From Geodermatophilus ruber (GTDB taxonomy: Bacteria; Actinomycetota; Actinomycetes; Mycobacteriales; Geodermatophilaceae), in assembly GCF_900114385.1 (NCBI RefSeq), contig NZ_FOSW01000010.1:121876-185875 (forward strand): a stretch of DNA of 64,000 nucleotides, read 5' to 3'. This document shows positions 8,789 to 17,212 of the stretch, piece by piece. Positions within the stretch are counted from its first letter, which is position 1. Every line of letters starts with the position of its first letter. A model generated the notes under the pieces. That model did no database searches, was not told the DNA's origin, and worked only from the letters and a program-made list of their open reading frames with translations. Both the position numbers and the translations under genes were made by a program.

Positions 8789-9915
8789 CCGCGATGCGTG
8801 AACGCCCGGCTCGCAGCGACCCGACGGGGGAGCGGACCCCCCGGCCCCAGGTGCGGGTCCGCGGCGCCCTGTTCGACCGGCTGTTCGTGCCGGCCGTGCT
8901 GGTGACCCTCGTCGTCTACCTGTCGGCCACCAACGACGCCTTCTTCTCCCGGATCAACGTCACCAACGTGCTGATGCAGGCGTCGATCCTGGCGATCGTC
9001 GCCTTCGGTGCGACCTTCGTGATCATGGCCGGGCAACTCGACCTCTCCATGGGCACCGGTTCGGCGTTGATCAGCGTCATCGGAGCGACGGTGATGGTCG
9101 ACACCGGATCGGTCCTGCTGGGCCTGGGCGCCTGCCTGCTCGCGGGGCTGCTGCTGGGCCTGGTCAACGGCGTCGTGGTCACGGCCCTGCACGTGCCCTC
9201 GTTCATCGCCACGCTGGGCACGATGATCATCTGCGGGGGCATCGCCCTGGCGATGACCAACGGCGGCGTGGTCAGCGGCCTGCCGGCGGGCTTCCGCGAG
9301 ATCGCCACGCTCCGCCTGCTCGGCCTGCCGGTCCTGGTCTGGGGGACCGCCGCGATCTTCCTGCTGCTGTGGTGGCTGCAGCGGCAGACGGTCTTCGGTT
9401 ACCAGGTGCTCGCCGTGGGCGGCAACGCCGAGGCGGCCCGCCTGTCGGGCATCTCCCTGGGCCGGGTGCGACTGCTGGTGTTCGTCCTGGCCGGAGTGGC
9501 CACCGCGCTGGCGGCGATCGCGCTGCTGGTCCGCGTGCAGTCCGGGCAGCCCAACGCCAACGGCACGCTCGCGCTCGAGGCCATCGCAGCGGTCGTCGTC
9601 GGCGGCACCAGCCTCAACGGGGGTCGCGGTTCGGTCGTGCGGACGCTCTGGGGCGTGCTGCTGATCGCCGTCCTGCGCAACGGCCTGGACCTCAGCGGCA
9701 TCAGCGAGGACTACAAGCAGGTCGTCCTCGGCACGGTGTTCATCCTCGCCGCGTCGGTGGACTTCCTGCGGCGCCGCCTGGTCCGCCGGCGGGTGACCCC
9801 GTCGAGCGCCGGTCCGACCCTCTCCTCCCCGGGGGCGCCGGACACGACGCCGGGCCAGGTGCCTGCAGCCACCGGAACCGTCCCACCGTCGTCAGCCGCC
9901 GCGCCGGCGCGCTGA
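8785..9915 (+). CDS. ABC transporter permease (BPD_transp_2 family)
   Basis: 376 residues from the ATG at 8785, overlapping the ATPase stop (ATGA). After a charged N-terminus of about 35 residues come eight to ten hydrophobic segments, for example FVPAVLVTLVVYLS, ASILAIVAFGATFVIMAG and VLLGLGACLLAGLLLGLVNG. The motifs MAGQLDLSMGTGSALISVIGA, GTMIICGGIALAMTNGG and VVVGGTSLNGGRGSVVRTLWGVLLIAVLRNGL are typical of RbsC-like permeases. It forms the membrane channel of the importer. The C-terminal 35 residues are Pro/Ala/Ser-rich and probably disordered in the cytoplasm. Confidence 0.93.
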   Translation: MTAMRERPARSDPTGERTPRPQVRVRGALFDRLFVPAVLVTLVVYLSATNDAFFSRINVTNVLMQASILAIVAFGATFVIMAGQLDLSMGTGSALISVIGATVMVDTGSVLLGLGACLLAGLLLGLVNGVVVTALHVPSFIATLGTMIICGGIALAMTNGGVVSGLPAGFREIATLRLLGLPVLVWGTAAIFLLLWWLQRQTVFGYQVLAVGGNAEAARLSGISLGRVRLLVFVLAGVATALAAIALLVRVQSGQPNANGTLALEAIAAVVVGGTSLNGGRGSVVRTLWGVLLIAVLRNGLDLSGISEDYKQVVLGTVFILAASVDFLRRRLVRRRVTPSSAGPTLSSPGAPDTTPGQVPAATGTVPPSSAAAPAR

Positions 9916-9987
9916 CCCCAGCCCGCGCCTGGCTCGCTCCGCCGCGCGCGTCCGCAGGTCCCCGCCTGCCCGTACCGCCCCGGTCAA

Positions 9988-10016
9988 GGACACCGCCGTC
10001 CCCCCGGCCGGTGTCC
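9988..10016 (+). other. Stem-loop between permease and binding-protein genes
   Basis: GGACACCG (9988-9995) pairs with CGGTGTCC (10009-10016) across a 13-base C-rich loop, just upstream of the binding-protein ribosome-binding site (AGGAGG, 10027-10032). Hairpins at this position often stabilise or separate the binding-protein message so that it is made in excess. That role is inference. Confidence 0.35.
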
Positions 10017-10038
10017 ACCACCCCTCCAGGAGGCATCC

Positions 10039-11085
10039 GTGCGCACCCGATCCCTGCTCCTCCCGCGTTCCTCGTCTGCCCACCCCCTCGACTCCCGCTC
10101 CCGGCGCGGTGTCGGAGCCGTCGCCGCCGCGGGTCTGGCCCTGTCACTCGCGGCCTGCTCCGGCGGCGGTGGGGAGGCATCGGCCGGTGGCGGCGACGAC
10201 CCGATGACCGTCGAGGTGAACGTCTACTCGCGGTCGCTGCCCTACTTCCAGGACTTCGTCGCGGGTGCCCAGGAGCGTGCCGAGGCGGAGGGCGTCACGC
10301 TGAACGTCACCTACGGCGAGACCGACCCGCAACTGCAGTACGACCAGGTGCAGAACGCACTGACCAAGTCGCCGGACGGCGTGATCGTGGTCCCGGTCGA
10401 CCCGGCCGCCCTGGTCCCGGTGTTCCAGCAGGCGTCGGACGGTGGGCTCCCCGTGCTCACGGCGGTCAACGACATCGAGGAGGACGGGTGGCCGTACGTC
10501 GTCGGCCACGTCGGCAAGGAGTACTTCGAGGTCGGCCGGGAGAAGGCGCAGTACATCGTCGACGCCCTCGGCGGGCAGGGCACGGTGGCCATGATCCACG
10601 GCATCCGCGGCCTGCTCTTCAGCGAGCTGCAGGGGCAGGGGGCGATGGAGGTCTTCGCCGAGAACCCCGGCATCACCGTCATCGACGGTCCCTACACCGG
10701 TGAGTTCAGCTCCGACGCCGGCCTGGCGGCCGCGGAGAACGTGCTGACCGCCAACCCGGACGTCGACGCCCTCTACTTCGACAACGACGACATCGCTCTG
10801 GGTGGGGTCCTCGCCGCCCAGCAGCGGGGGATCGCGATGGAGGACATCGTGATCATCGGCACCGACGGCGGCGAGCCGGCCCGGCAGGCGGTGGCCAACG
10901 GTGAACTCGACATGACGATCACCCTCTGCGGGGTCGCCACCGGCAAGCTGGCGATGGACACCCTCGTGGCCTTCGTCCGCGACGGGCAGAAGCCCGACGA
11001 GCGGTTCGTCGACGTGCCCAGCCAGCTGATCACCACGGAGAGCTACGAGGACGTCGAGGCGCTCATCGCCGCCGGCGACTGCTGA
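10039..11085 (+). CDS. ABC importer substrate-binding lipoprotein
   Basis: 348 residues. Signal peptide with Arg-rich start and hydrophobic stretch (GVGAVAAAGLALSLAAC), lipobox LAAC with lipidated Cys40, then a Gly/Ser linker. The mature part is a periplasmic-binding-protein type I fold (ribose/galactose class): PYFQDFVAGAQERAEAEGV, KSPDGVIVVPVD, YVVGHVGKEYFEVGREKA, and DIVIIGTDGGEPARQAVANGELDMTIT. GTG start at 10039 after AGGAGG. It captures the ligand outside the membrane and hands it to the permease at 8785. A perfect 16-bp stem terminator follows, so it is the last gene of the transporter operon. Ligand not predictable. Confidence 0.92.
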   Translation: MRTRSLLLPRSSSAHPLDSRSRRGVGAVAAAGLALSLAACSGGGGEASAGGGDDPMTVEVNVYSRSLPYFQDFVAGAQERAEAEGVTLNVTYGETDPQLQYDQVQNALTKSPDGVIVVPVDPAALVPVFQQASDGGLPVLTAVNDIEEDGWPYVVGHVGKEYFEVGREKAQYIVDALGGQGTVAMIHGIRGLLFSELQGQGAMEVFAENPGITVIDGPYTGEFSSDAGLAAAENVLTANPDVDALYFDNDDIALGGVLAAQQRGIAMEDIVIIGTDGGEPARQAVANGELDMTITLCGVATGKLAMDTLVAFVRDGQKPDERFVDVPSQLITTESYEDVEALIAAGDC

Positions 11086-11093
11086 CCGCGCCA

Positions 11094-11130
11094 CGGCCCC
11101 GGTCCGGCCAGCGCGGCCGGACCGGGGCCG
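11094..11130 (+). terminator. Strong stem-loop terminator after the binding-protein gene
   Basis: A perfect 16-bp stem: CGGCCCCGGTCCGGCC at 11094-11109 and its complement at 11115-11130, with loop AGCGC. No T-run follows, as is usual for GC-rich actinobacterial terminators. It begins nine bases after the stop of the binding-protein gene. Confidence 0.8.
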
Positions 11131-11166
11131 GTTCCTCCCGAACCACCATCCCCACCAGGAGCCCAC

Positions 11167-12018
11167 ATGTCAGACGCCCGCCCGTTCACCTCCGGTCGTG
11201 ACCAGGTCATCAGCTATCCGGTCACCGCGGCCGGGATCCGCACCCGTGTCGTGGAGTCCACCGGCGGCGGGGAGCCCCTCGTCTGCCTGCACGGTGCCGG
11301 CTCCCGGGCCGACCGGTTCGTCCCGGCGATCCCGAGTCTGGTGGCTGCCGGCTACCGCGTCTTCGCCGTCGACTTCCCCGGCCACGGGCTCGCCGACAAG
11401 GGACCGGGACCGGACTACACCGCGGCCGGGTTCGCCGCCTTCATCGCCGGCGTCCTGGACGAGCTGGGCCTCTCCGGCGTCACCGTCGCCGGCACCTCGC
11501 TGGGGGCCCACGTGGCCGCACACCTGGCCCTCGACCGGCCGGACCTGGTCTCGTCGCTGGTGCTCATCGGCGCCATCGGGCTGGCCCCGCTGCCCGAGGA
11601 GAACATGGTCCCGCGCGAGGTCCTGGCCGATGCCAGCGACGCCGGCGTGCGCCGCAAGCTCGACCTGCTGGTGGCCGACCCGGCCATGGTGACCGACGCC
11701 TGGGTGCGGGAGGAGTCGATGATCAACTCCTCGCTCGGTGCCCGGGAGTCGTTGACCGCGGTCGCCGACTTCCTGCTCGGCCCCTGCAACGACGACCTGG
11801 TCGTCGACGCGCTGCAGGCGGCAGGGCTCGCCGAGCGGGTGCTGCTGGTGTGGGGCGAGGACGACCGCTGGACGCCCCTGGCGATGGGCCGGGCCGCGCA
11901 CGCGGCCCTGCCCGGGTCGGACCTGGCCGTGATGACGGGCTGCGGGCACGCCCCGTACTTCGAGGACCCCGACCGCTTCGCCGAGATCATGACCGGCCGG
12001 CGGCGCTTCCCGGCGTGA
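11167..12018 (+). CDS. Alpha/beta-fold hydrolase
   Basis: 283 residues. Oxyanion motif LVCLHGAGSRAD, nucleophile Ser111 in AGTSLGAH, acid in LLVWGEDDRWTP and catalytic His in TGCGHAPYFEDPDRF. The lid region (120-200) resembles meta-cleavage product hydrolases and epoxide-hydrolase-like members. ATG start at 11167, with an AGGAG sequence upstream. It lies after a strong terminator, so it may be transcribed separately, but its orientation and content tie it to the preceding catabolic cluster. It is the second alpha/beta hydrolase of that cluster and is not closely similar to the one at 6348. Substrate unknown. Confidence 0.86.
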   Translation: MSDARPFTSGRDQVISYPVTAAGIRTRVVESTGGGEPLVCLHGAGSRADRFVPAIPSLVAAGYRVFAVDFPGHGLADKGPGPDYTAAGFAAFIAGVLDELGLSGVTVAGTSLGAHVAAHLALDRPDLVSSLVLIGAIGLAPLPEENMVPREVLADASDAGVRRKLDLLVADPAMVTDAWVREESMINSSLGARESLTAVADFLLGPCNDDLVVDALQAAGLAERVLLVWGEDDRWTPLAMGRAAHAALPGSDLAVMTGCGHAPYFEDPDRFAEIMTGRRRFPA

Positions 12019-12308
12019 CGCTCCCCCGACGAGCGGTCGGCATCCTGTGAAGGAGTGACCGGAGGCCGGTCGCCGGAGGGCTGGCCCTGGGCCGGGGGGC
12101 GGGGCCGGACGCCATGGTGCTCACGCGGTCGAGGACAGAGCGCAGGGAGGGCCGACGCCGCCGCGCGGTGGTGGGAGCGGATGGGACGCAGGGGGCGGAT
12201 CGTCGCCGGATCGATGCCGGCCGCCCGCGTGTGCGGGGCTGGTCGCCGTCGGGGATCAGCGAGGCTGCGGACGACCGAGTACTCGCACCACCCTTCCACG
12301 GAGCAGCA

Positions 12309-12812
12309 ATGACCCACCCCACCCCGGGTAGCGACCCGTCCGGACTGCCTGCCGACCCGTCGCAGCCCGCGCCCACGCCGGGCGCCTGGCCCCCGCCGCA
12401 GCCGGGCGCCTGGCCTCCGCCGCAGCAGGGCGCATGGGCTCCGCAGCCGGCGGGTGCCCCGGCGGAGGGCGCCCCCGCGCCGAAGCGGGCGAAGAAGTGG
12501 CTGCGGGTGGCCGTCCCGGTGGTGGTGGCCGGCGTCGTCGGGACCGGTGTGCTCGGCAACGCCCTCGGCCTGGGCGATCCCGAGGTGGGCGACTGCGTGC
12601 AGATGCAGGGCACCACGGACTTCGAGGTCGTCGACTGCGGATCGGCGGAGGCCGAGTACCGCATCGTCGGCATCGAGGACGAGGAGCAGACCTACCCCGA
12701 CTTCATGGCCGACGTGGACACCTGCGCCGACTTCCCCGCGACGGAGGCCGCGCTGTGGATCGGTGGCATGGAGACCGAGCCCGGCACGGTCTTCTGCGCC
12801 GAGCCGCACTGA
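12309..12812 (+). CDS. Pro-rich single-pass membrane protein, LppU/SCO3897-like
   Basis: 167 residues. Residues 1-58 are a Pro/Gly/Trp-rich cytoplasmic region with short repeats of PGAWPPPQ type. KRAKKWLR then leads into one membrane helix (about 66-86), and the C-terminal domain would be outside. That domain begins PEVGDCVQMQG and continues VVDCGSAEAEYRIVGI, ending FCAEPH; its four cysteines (Cys96, Cys110 and two later) suggest two disulfides. The VGDC...VDC..A.Y.VVG pattern is that of the actinobacterial LppU/SCO3897 family, whose function I do not know. Start at 12309 follows GGAG. The 290 bp upstream contain nothing I can recognise. Confidence 0.75.
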   Translation: MTHPTPGSDPSGLPADPSQPAPTPGAWPPPQPGAWPPPQQGAWAPQPAGAPAEGAPAPKRAKKWLRVAVPVVVAGVVGTGVLGNALGLGDPEVGDCVQMQGTTDFEVVDCGSAEAEYRIVGIEDEEQTYPDFMADVDTCADFPATEAALWIGGMETEPGTVFCAEPH

Positions 12813-12849
12813 GCCGACCGGTACGCAGGCGGGTCCTCGTCCCGCGTCC

Positions 12850-12870
12850 GCACATGACGGTTCCTTGACG
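12850..12870 (+). promoter_or_regulatory. Upstream element shared with the second small zinc-ribbon gene (copy 1)
   Basis: The stretch GCACATGACGG TTCC TTGACG, 92 bases upstream of the zinc-ribbon gene at 12962, matches 52689-52709 upstream of the paralogue at 52813 in 18 of 21 positions. TTGACG could be a -35 element; no convincing -10 is seen at the right spacing. A shared promoter or regulator site is inference. Confidence 0.45.
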
Positions 12871-12961
12871 GCTCGTCCCATCGGGAGCGCTGCGGGCCCG
12901 CTCGCGCTCCGGTGCTGCCAGGGTCGGCCCCGTCCGTGCAACCGAGGAGCGGAGGTCGACC

Positions 12962-13126
12962 GTGTCGTGTGGCCAGTGCGGTGCCGAGCAGCAGCGTGGA
13001 CGGTTCTGCGTCCGGTGCGGCCGGCGGCTGCCGTTCGTCGTCCTGGCGACGACGACGGTCCGGCTGCCACCCCGCAGGATCCCCACCCCGCGCCCGCCGG
13101 TCGAGGGAGGCCTGGCCCCCGCCTGA
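12962..13126 (+). CDS. Small zinc-ribbon protein (copy 1)
   Basis: 54 residues from GTG 12962 to TGA 13126. The N-terminus MSCGQCGAEQQRGRFCVRCG has two CxxC pairs (Cys3/Cys6 and Cys16/Cys19) spaced as in zinc ribbons; the rest is Pro/Arg-rich and has no clear fold. It is supported by a paralogue at 52813 (MSCAQCGTVGQQGRFCVACG) with the same cysteine spacing, a similar Pro-rich tail and a shared upstream element. GGAGGTCGACC just upstream gives a ribosome-binding site. A short metal-binding or nucleic-acid-binding role is possible; no function is known to me. Confidence 0.7.
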   Translation: MSCGQCGAEQQRGRFCVRCGRRLPFVVLATTTVRLPPRRIPTPRPPVEGGLAPA

Positions 13127-13144
13127 TCCGGGCGACGTGCCAGG

Positions 13145-13417
13145 GTGGTGCACGTGCCTGGCATTCCCCTGATCCGGCGGGCGCTGCTCGTGACCCTCGC
13201 GCTCCCGGTCCTGATGGCCTGCGGGGGAGCGCCGGACACCGAGCAGGCCGCCCGCCAGGCCTGCGTCGACGCGGTCGGCGGGCGGGCCACCGAGTCCACC
13301 TTCGACGACGGCACCGCGACGGTGCTCGGCTTCGACGAGGGCGGCCGCGCCTGGACCTGCCACGCGCGCTGGTCCGACGGCGACTGGACGGCGGCGATCC
13401 GCCCCGGCCACCCCTGA
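13145..13417 (+). CDS. Small secreted lipoprotein, function unknown
   Basis: 90 residues from GTG 13145; GTG at 13148 or 13154 is also possible. Signal peptide VPGIPLIRRALLVTLALPVLMAC ends in the lipobox LMAC, so the mature protein would start at the Cys (about residue 26) and be membrane-anchored. The mature part is short (about 65 residues) with two further Cys (CVDAVGGRA..., WTCHARW) that could form a disulfide. It has no match I recognise. It lies 18 bases after the zinc-ribbon gene in the same direction and converges on the isocitrate-lyase-family gene. Confidence 0.65.
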   Translation: MVHVPGIPLIRRALLVTLALPVLMACGGAPDTEQAARQACVDAVGGRATESTFDDGTATVLGFDEGGRAWTCHARWSDGDWTAAIRPGHP

Positions 13418-13447
13418 CCGCCGGGAGCCCTCGGCCCTCGGGAGCCC

Positions 13448-14335
13448 TCAGCCCCGGAAGCGCTGCTCCAGCTCCTGCACCTCGGGCAGGCCGACGAGGT
13501 CGGTGAACTCCTCGAACGCCGGCAGCCCGTCGAGCGGGGGGACGCCGTCGGCCCTCAGCCCGGCCAGCAGTGCGCGGATCCCCGCGGTCGCGGCCAGCAG
13601 CGTGCCGATCGGGTAGATCACCAGCGAGAAGCCGAGCTCGGTCATCCGCTCCAGCGACAGCGGGGGAGTGCGCCCGCCCTCGGCCCAGTTGAACACCAGC
13701 GGCGCGACGCCGGAGAGCTCCTTCGCGATCCGCTCGATGTCGGCCTCCGACGTCGGGGCCTCCACGAACAGCACGTCGGCGCCGGCGTCGGCGTACCGGC
13801 GGGCCCGGCGCAGGGCCTCGTCCACGCCGTGGGTGGCCACCGCGTCGGTGCGGGCGATGAGCACCAGGTCGGGGTCGCGCCGGGCGGCCACCGCCGCGCG
13901 CACCTTGCCGGCCATCTCCTCGGCGCCGATCAGCGCCTTGCCGCTCATGTGCCCGCACTTCTTGGGCATCACCTGGTCCTCGAGCTGGATGCCGGCGATC
14001 CCGGCCTGCTCGTAGATCTGCACCGTGCGGACGACGTTGAGCGCGTTGCCGTAGCCGGTGTCGGCGTCGGCGATCACCGGGACGTCCACCGCGGCGGCGA
14101 TCCGCCGGGCGTTGTCGGCCATCTCCGCGCCGGTGAGCAGCCCGACGTCGGGCCGGCCGATCAGCGAGGCCGTCGTCCCGAAGCCGGTCATGTAGACCGC
14201 GTCGAAGCCGGCCTGCTCGACCAGCCGGGCCGAGAGCGCGTCGTAGGCGCCCGGCGCGAGCAGCGGCGCGGGGGCGGCCAGCAGCTCCCGCAGCCGGGCC
14301 CGCGGAGCGCGGTCGTTTCCCAGCAGGTTCCCCAC
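13448..14335 (-). CDS. Isocitrate lyase/PEP mutase superfamily protein (methylisocitrate lyase-like)
   Basis: 295 residues, ICL/PEPM TIM barrel. APGAYDALSARLVEQAGFDAVYMTGFG opens the barrel, IADADTGYGN carries the Mg2+-binding aspartates, and IQLEDQVMPKKCGHMSGK is the signature loop with catalytic Cys127. Such enzymes cleave 2-methylisocitrate, 2,3-dimethylmalate or oxaloacetate into pyruvate plus an acid. The KKCGH form is shared by methylisocitrate and dimethylmalate lyases, so the exact substrate is open. It is divergent from the GntR gene at 14453, and an inverted repeat lies between them. The HyuA/HyuB operon follows, so it may process the carbon skeleton released there. Confidence 0.87.
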   Translation of the reverse strand: MGNLLGNDRAPRARLRELLAAPAPLLAPGAYDALSARLVEQAGFDAVYMTGFGTTASLIGRPDVGLLTGAEMADNARRIAAAVDVPVIADADTGYGNALNVVRTVQIYEQAGIAGIQLEDQVMPKKCGHMSGKALIGAEEMAGKVRAAVAARRDPDLVLIARTDAVATHGVDEALRRARRYADAGADVLFVEAPTSEADIERIAKELSGVAPLVFNWAEGGRTPPLSLERMTELGFSLVIYPIGTLLAATAGIRALLAGLRADGVPPLDGLPAFEEFTDLVGLPEVQELEQRFRG

Positions 14336-14347
14336 GACGCCCCCTCC

Positions 14348-14420
14348 TTGTATGCAGTCATCCGAAAGGTACGCAGAACCGTTGCCGTACGAAATGCGCG
14401 CCCCCTAGGTTTGCACACAA
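14348..14420. promoter_or_regulatory. Divergent promoter region with inverted TTGTRTGCA half-sites
   Basis: TTGTATGCA at 14348-14356 is repeated inverted as TGCACACAA at 14412-14420 (TTGTGTGCA on the minus strand), eight of nine bases matching. Between them are less GC-rich sequences and CCTAGGTT. The pair lies in the gap between the divergent lyase (13448) and GntR (14453) genes, where an autoregulating GntR would bind. Assignment is inference. Confidence 0.4.
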
Positions 14421-14452
14421 TCTCCGAGGGGGTGTGACGGCTGACACGTGCG

Positions 14453-15127
14453 ATGACGTCCGCGGAACGGGCGGTGTCCACGCTCCGGGACCTGATCATG
14501 GGCGGGGAGCTGACCCCCGGCGCGCGGCTCGGTGAGGTCGAGCTCGCCGAGCGGCTCGGGGTCAGCCGCACGCCGGTCCGCGAGGCGCTGTCCCGGCTGG
14601 CCGCCGAGGGCCTGGTCGAGGTGGTGCCCAACCGCGGCGCCCGGGTGGTCACCTGGACCGTGGCCGAGCTCGAGGGCGTCTTCGACCTGCGCTCCAGCCT
14701 CGAGCCGCAGCTGACCGCCCACGCCGTCCCCCATGCCACGCCCGCCGACGTCGACGCGCTCGAGGACCTCGCGCGGCGGATGCTCGCCGTCGGCAGCCCC
14801 GGGCCGGGGCAGGACCTCGACGCGCTGGTCCCGCTCAACCGCGCCTTCCACGACCGGCTGGTCGCCCTCGCCGCGCACCCCACCCTGGCCACCGCGCTCG
14901 CCGCCGCGATCCACCCGCCGATCGTGCGGCGGAACTTCCTCACCTACGACGAGGCGTCGCTGCGCCGCAGCCTGGCCCACCACCTGGAGATCGTCGCGGC
15001 CATGCGCGCCGGCGACCCCGACTGGGCCCGCGCCGTCATGACCTCGCACATCGCCAACGCCCGGGCCGTGATGGTCCGCGCCGCCCGCCAGCGGAGCGCA
15101 CACCCCCGAGAAGAGGAGACCACATGA
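14453..15127 (+). CDS. GntR-family transcriptional regulator (FCD type)
   Basis: 224 residues. Winged helix 5-70 (LRDLIMGGELTPGARLGEVELAERLGVSRTPVREALSRLAAEGLV) and FCD domain with LNRAFHDRLVALA and HHLEIVAAMRAGD. The last codons overlap the start of HyuA (ATGAG at 15124), so regulator and enzymes are one operon. It probably controls both this operon and the divergent lyase gene, through the inverted repeat at 14348-14420. ATG at 14453 is preceded by little Shine-Dalgarno sequence; the transcript may have a very short leader. Confidence 0.9.
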   Translation: MTSAERAVSTLRDLIMGGELTPGARLGEVELAERLGVSRTPVREALSRLAAEGLVEVVPNRGARVVTWTVAELEGVFDLRSSLEPQLTAHAVPHATPADVDALEDLARRMLAVGSPGPGQDLDALVPLNRAFHDRLVALAAHPTLATALAAAIHPPIVRRNFLTYDEASLRRSLAHHLEIVAAMRAGDPDWARAVMTSHIANARAVMVRAARQRSAHPREEETT

Positions 15128-17208
15128 GCTACCGGCTCGGAGTCGACGTCGGCGGCACCTTCACCGACGTCCTGCTGGTCGACGAGGACAGCGGGGCCAC
15201 CTGGCGGGCCAAGACCGCCTCCACCCCCGCCGACCAGGCCGTCGGCGTCCTGCACGGCATCGAGAAGGTGTGCACCGAGGCCGGTATCGGGCTCGCCGAG
15301 GTCGCCTCGGTGCTGCACGGCACCACGGTGGCCACCAACGCGATCCTCGAGGGCAAGGGCGCCACCGTCGGGCTGGTCACCACGCAGGGCTTCCGCCAGG
15401 TCCTGCAGATCGCCCGCTCCTTCGTGCCCGGCGGGCTGGCCGGCTGGATCATCTGGCCCAAGCCCCAGCCGCTGGCCGACCTGGAGAACACCGTCGAGGT
15501 CGACGAGCGGATCGCCAGCGACGGCTCGGTGGTCCGGCCGCTGGACGAGGCCGACGTCCGCGCCCAGCTGGCCCGGATGGCCGGCCGCGGTATCCAGGCG
15601 CTCGCGGTCTCCCTGATCAACTCCTTCGCCGACCCCGCGCACGAGAAGCGAGTCGCGGCGATCGCCGCCGAGGTGCTGCCCGGCGTGCCGGTGTCGCTCT
15701 CCTCCGACGTGCTGCCCGAGCTGCGCGAGTACGAGCGCACGCTGACCACGGTGGCCAACGGCTACGTCCAGCCCCGGGTGCAGGGCTACGTGCAGCACCT
15801 CTCCGGCGGGCTGCGCGAGGGTGGCGTGGCCGGCGAGCTGTCCATCCTGCGCAGCGACGGCGGGCTGCAGTCGCCCGACGCCGCGGTGGGCGCGCCGGTC
15901 ACGATGCTGCTCTCCGGCCCGGCCGGCGGGGTCACCGGCGCGGTGTGGGTCGCCGAGCAGTGCGGCTACCGCGACCTGATCACCTTCGACATGGGCGGCA
16001 CCTCCACCGACGTCGCCCTCGTCCGCGACCTGTCGCCGCGGATCGGGCGGGAGACCAGGGTCGGTGACCTGACCGTGCGGGCCTCCAGCGTCGACGTCCG
16101 CACCGTCGGCGCCGGCGGCGGGTCGATCGCGCACGTGCCCGAGCTGACCCGCGCGCTGCGGGTCGGCCCGCAGTCGGCCGGCGCCGATCCGGGCCCGGCC
16201 GCCTACGGCAAGGGCGGGGTCGAGCCCACGGTCACCGACGCCGACGTCGTCCTCGGCTACCTGCCCTCGGCGCTGGCCGGCGGCGAGATCACCCTGGACG
16301 TCGAGGCCGCCCGCGCCGCCGTCGGCAAGGTGGCCGAGGCGATGGGGCTGGCCTCCCCGGAGGCGGCGGCCGCCGGCATCGTCGACATCGTCAACGAGAA
16401 CATGCTCGGCGGCCTGCGGTTGGTCTCGGTGCAGCAGGGGTTCGACCCGCGCGACTTCGCGCTCGTCGCCTTCGGCGGCGCCGGCCCGCTGCACGCCAAC
16501 GCGCTGGGCCGGCTCACCGGCGCGTGGCCGGTCATCGTGCCGCCGTCCCCCGGGGTGCTCTGCGCGCTCGGGGACGCGACCACCAGCCGGCGCGACGAGT
16601 CCGCCCGCACCGTGCTGCGCCGCTTCGGCCAGCTGACCGGCGCCGAGCTGGGGCTGATCCTGCGCGACCTCGCCGACGAGGCCGGCGAGCGGCTGGCCGG
16701 GCAGGGCCTGGCCCGTGCCGAGCAGACGGTCGGCTTCCAGGTCGACGTCCGCTACCACGGGCAGGGCTTCGAGATCCCGGTCGACGTCGATCCGGCCTGG
16801 CTCGACGGCGACGGCGGGGCGGGTGGGGGCGGTACAGACGCGCTCGCCGAGCTGGGGAAGGCCTTCGACGCCGAGCACGACCGGCTGTTCTCCTTCCTCC
16901 TCGACGTCGACCACGAGCTGGTCAACGCCCGCGCCACGGTCACCGGCCCGCGCCCGGACGTCGCACCGGTGCGCCTCGAGGCGGGGGACGGCGACCCGAA
17001 GGCGGCGCTGGTCACCGAGCACCCGATCCACGTCGGCGGCGAACAGGTGAGCGCGGCCGTCTACGACCGGGCCGGGCTGCGCGCCGGCGACGTGGTGCCC
17101 GGCCCCGCGATCGTCACCGAGATGGACTCCACGACCCTCGTCCTGCCCGGGCACGCCGCCACCGTGCACCCCTCGGGCAGCCTGCTCATCAACCCGGTGG
17201 AGGGCTGA
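15124..17208 (+). CDS. Hydantoinase/oxoprolinase family subunit A (ATP-binding)
   Basis: 694 residues, HyuA family. Starts with the nucleotide-binding phosphate-1 motif LGVDVGGTFTDVLLVDED; HGTTVATNAILEGKGATVGLVTTQGF and DMGGTSTDVALV are the other ASKHA-type motifs. IVNENMLGGLRLVSVQQGFDPRDFALVAFGGAGPLHA is typical of the C-terminal half. HyuA works with HyuB (17213) in ATP-driven hydrolysis of hydantoins or oxoproline, or in carboxylation of ketones. With the cysteine hydrolase next door, an N-substituted hydantoin route (hydantoin to N-carbamoyl amino acid to amino acid) is one reading; acetophenone/acetone carboxylase-like activity is another. Confidence 0.9.
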   Translation: MSYRLGVDVGGTFTDVLLVDEDSGATWRAKTASTPADQAVGVLHGIEKVCTEAGIGLAEVASVLHGTTVATNAILEGKGATVGLVTTQGFRQVLQIARSFVPGGLAGWIIWPKPQPLADLENTVEVDERIASDGSVVRPLDEADVRAQLARMAGRGIQALAVSLINSFADPAHEKRVAAIAAEVLPGVPVSLSSDVLPELREYERTLTTVANGYVQPRVQGYVQHLSGGLREGGVAGELSILRSDGGLQSPDAAVGAPVTMLLSGPAGGVTGAVWVAEQCGYRDLITFDMGGTSTDVALVRDLSPRIGRETRVGDLTVRASSVDVRTVGAGGGSIAHVPELTRALRVGPQSAGADPGPAAYGKGGVEPTVTDADVVLGYLPSALAGGEITLDVEAARAAVGKVAEAMGLASPEAAAAGIVDIVNENMLGGLRLVSVQQGFDPRDFALVAFGGAGPLHANALGRLTGAWPVIVPPSPGVLCALGDATTSRRDESARTVLRRFGQLTGAELGLILRDLADEAGERLAGQGLARAEQTVGFQVDVRYHGQGFEIPVDVDPAWLDGDGGAGGGGTDALAELGKAFDAEHDRLFSFLLDVDHELVNARATVTGPRPDVAPVRLEAGDGDPKAALVTEHPIHVGGEQVSAAVYDRAGLRAGDVVPGPAIVTEMDSTTLVLPGHAATVHPSGSLLINPVEG

Positions 17209-17212
17209 TCAC

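Noticed and set aside
12384..12430. Short tandem repeat encoding PGAWPPPQ units
   Set aside because: It is ordinary coding low complexity of a Pro-rich membrane-protein N-terminus, not a DNA repeat element.
13422..13449. Direct repeat CGGGAGCCCTC (13422-13432 and 13439-13449) between convergent genes
   Set aside because: Short, GC-rich and at the end of a gene; could be part of a weak terminator but no clear stem with a sensible loop was found.
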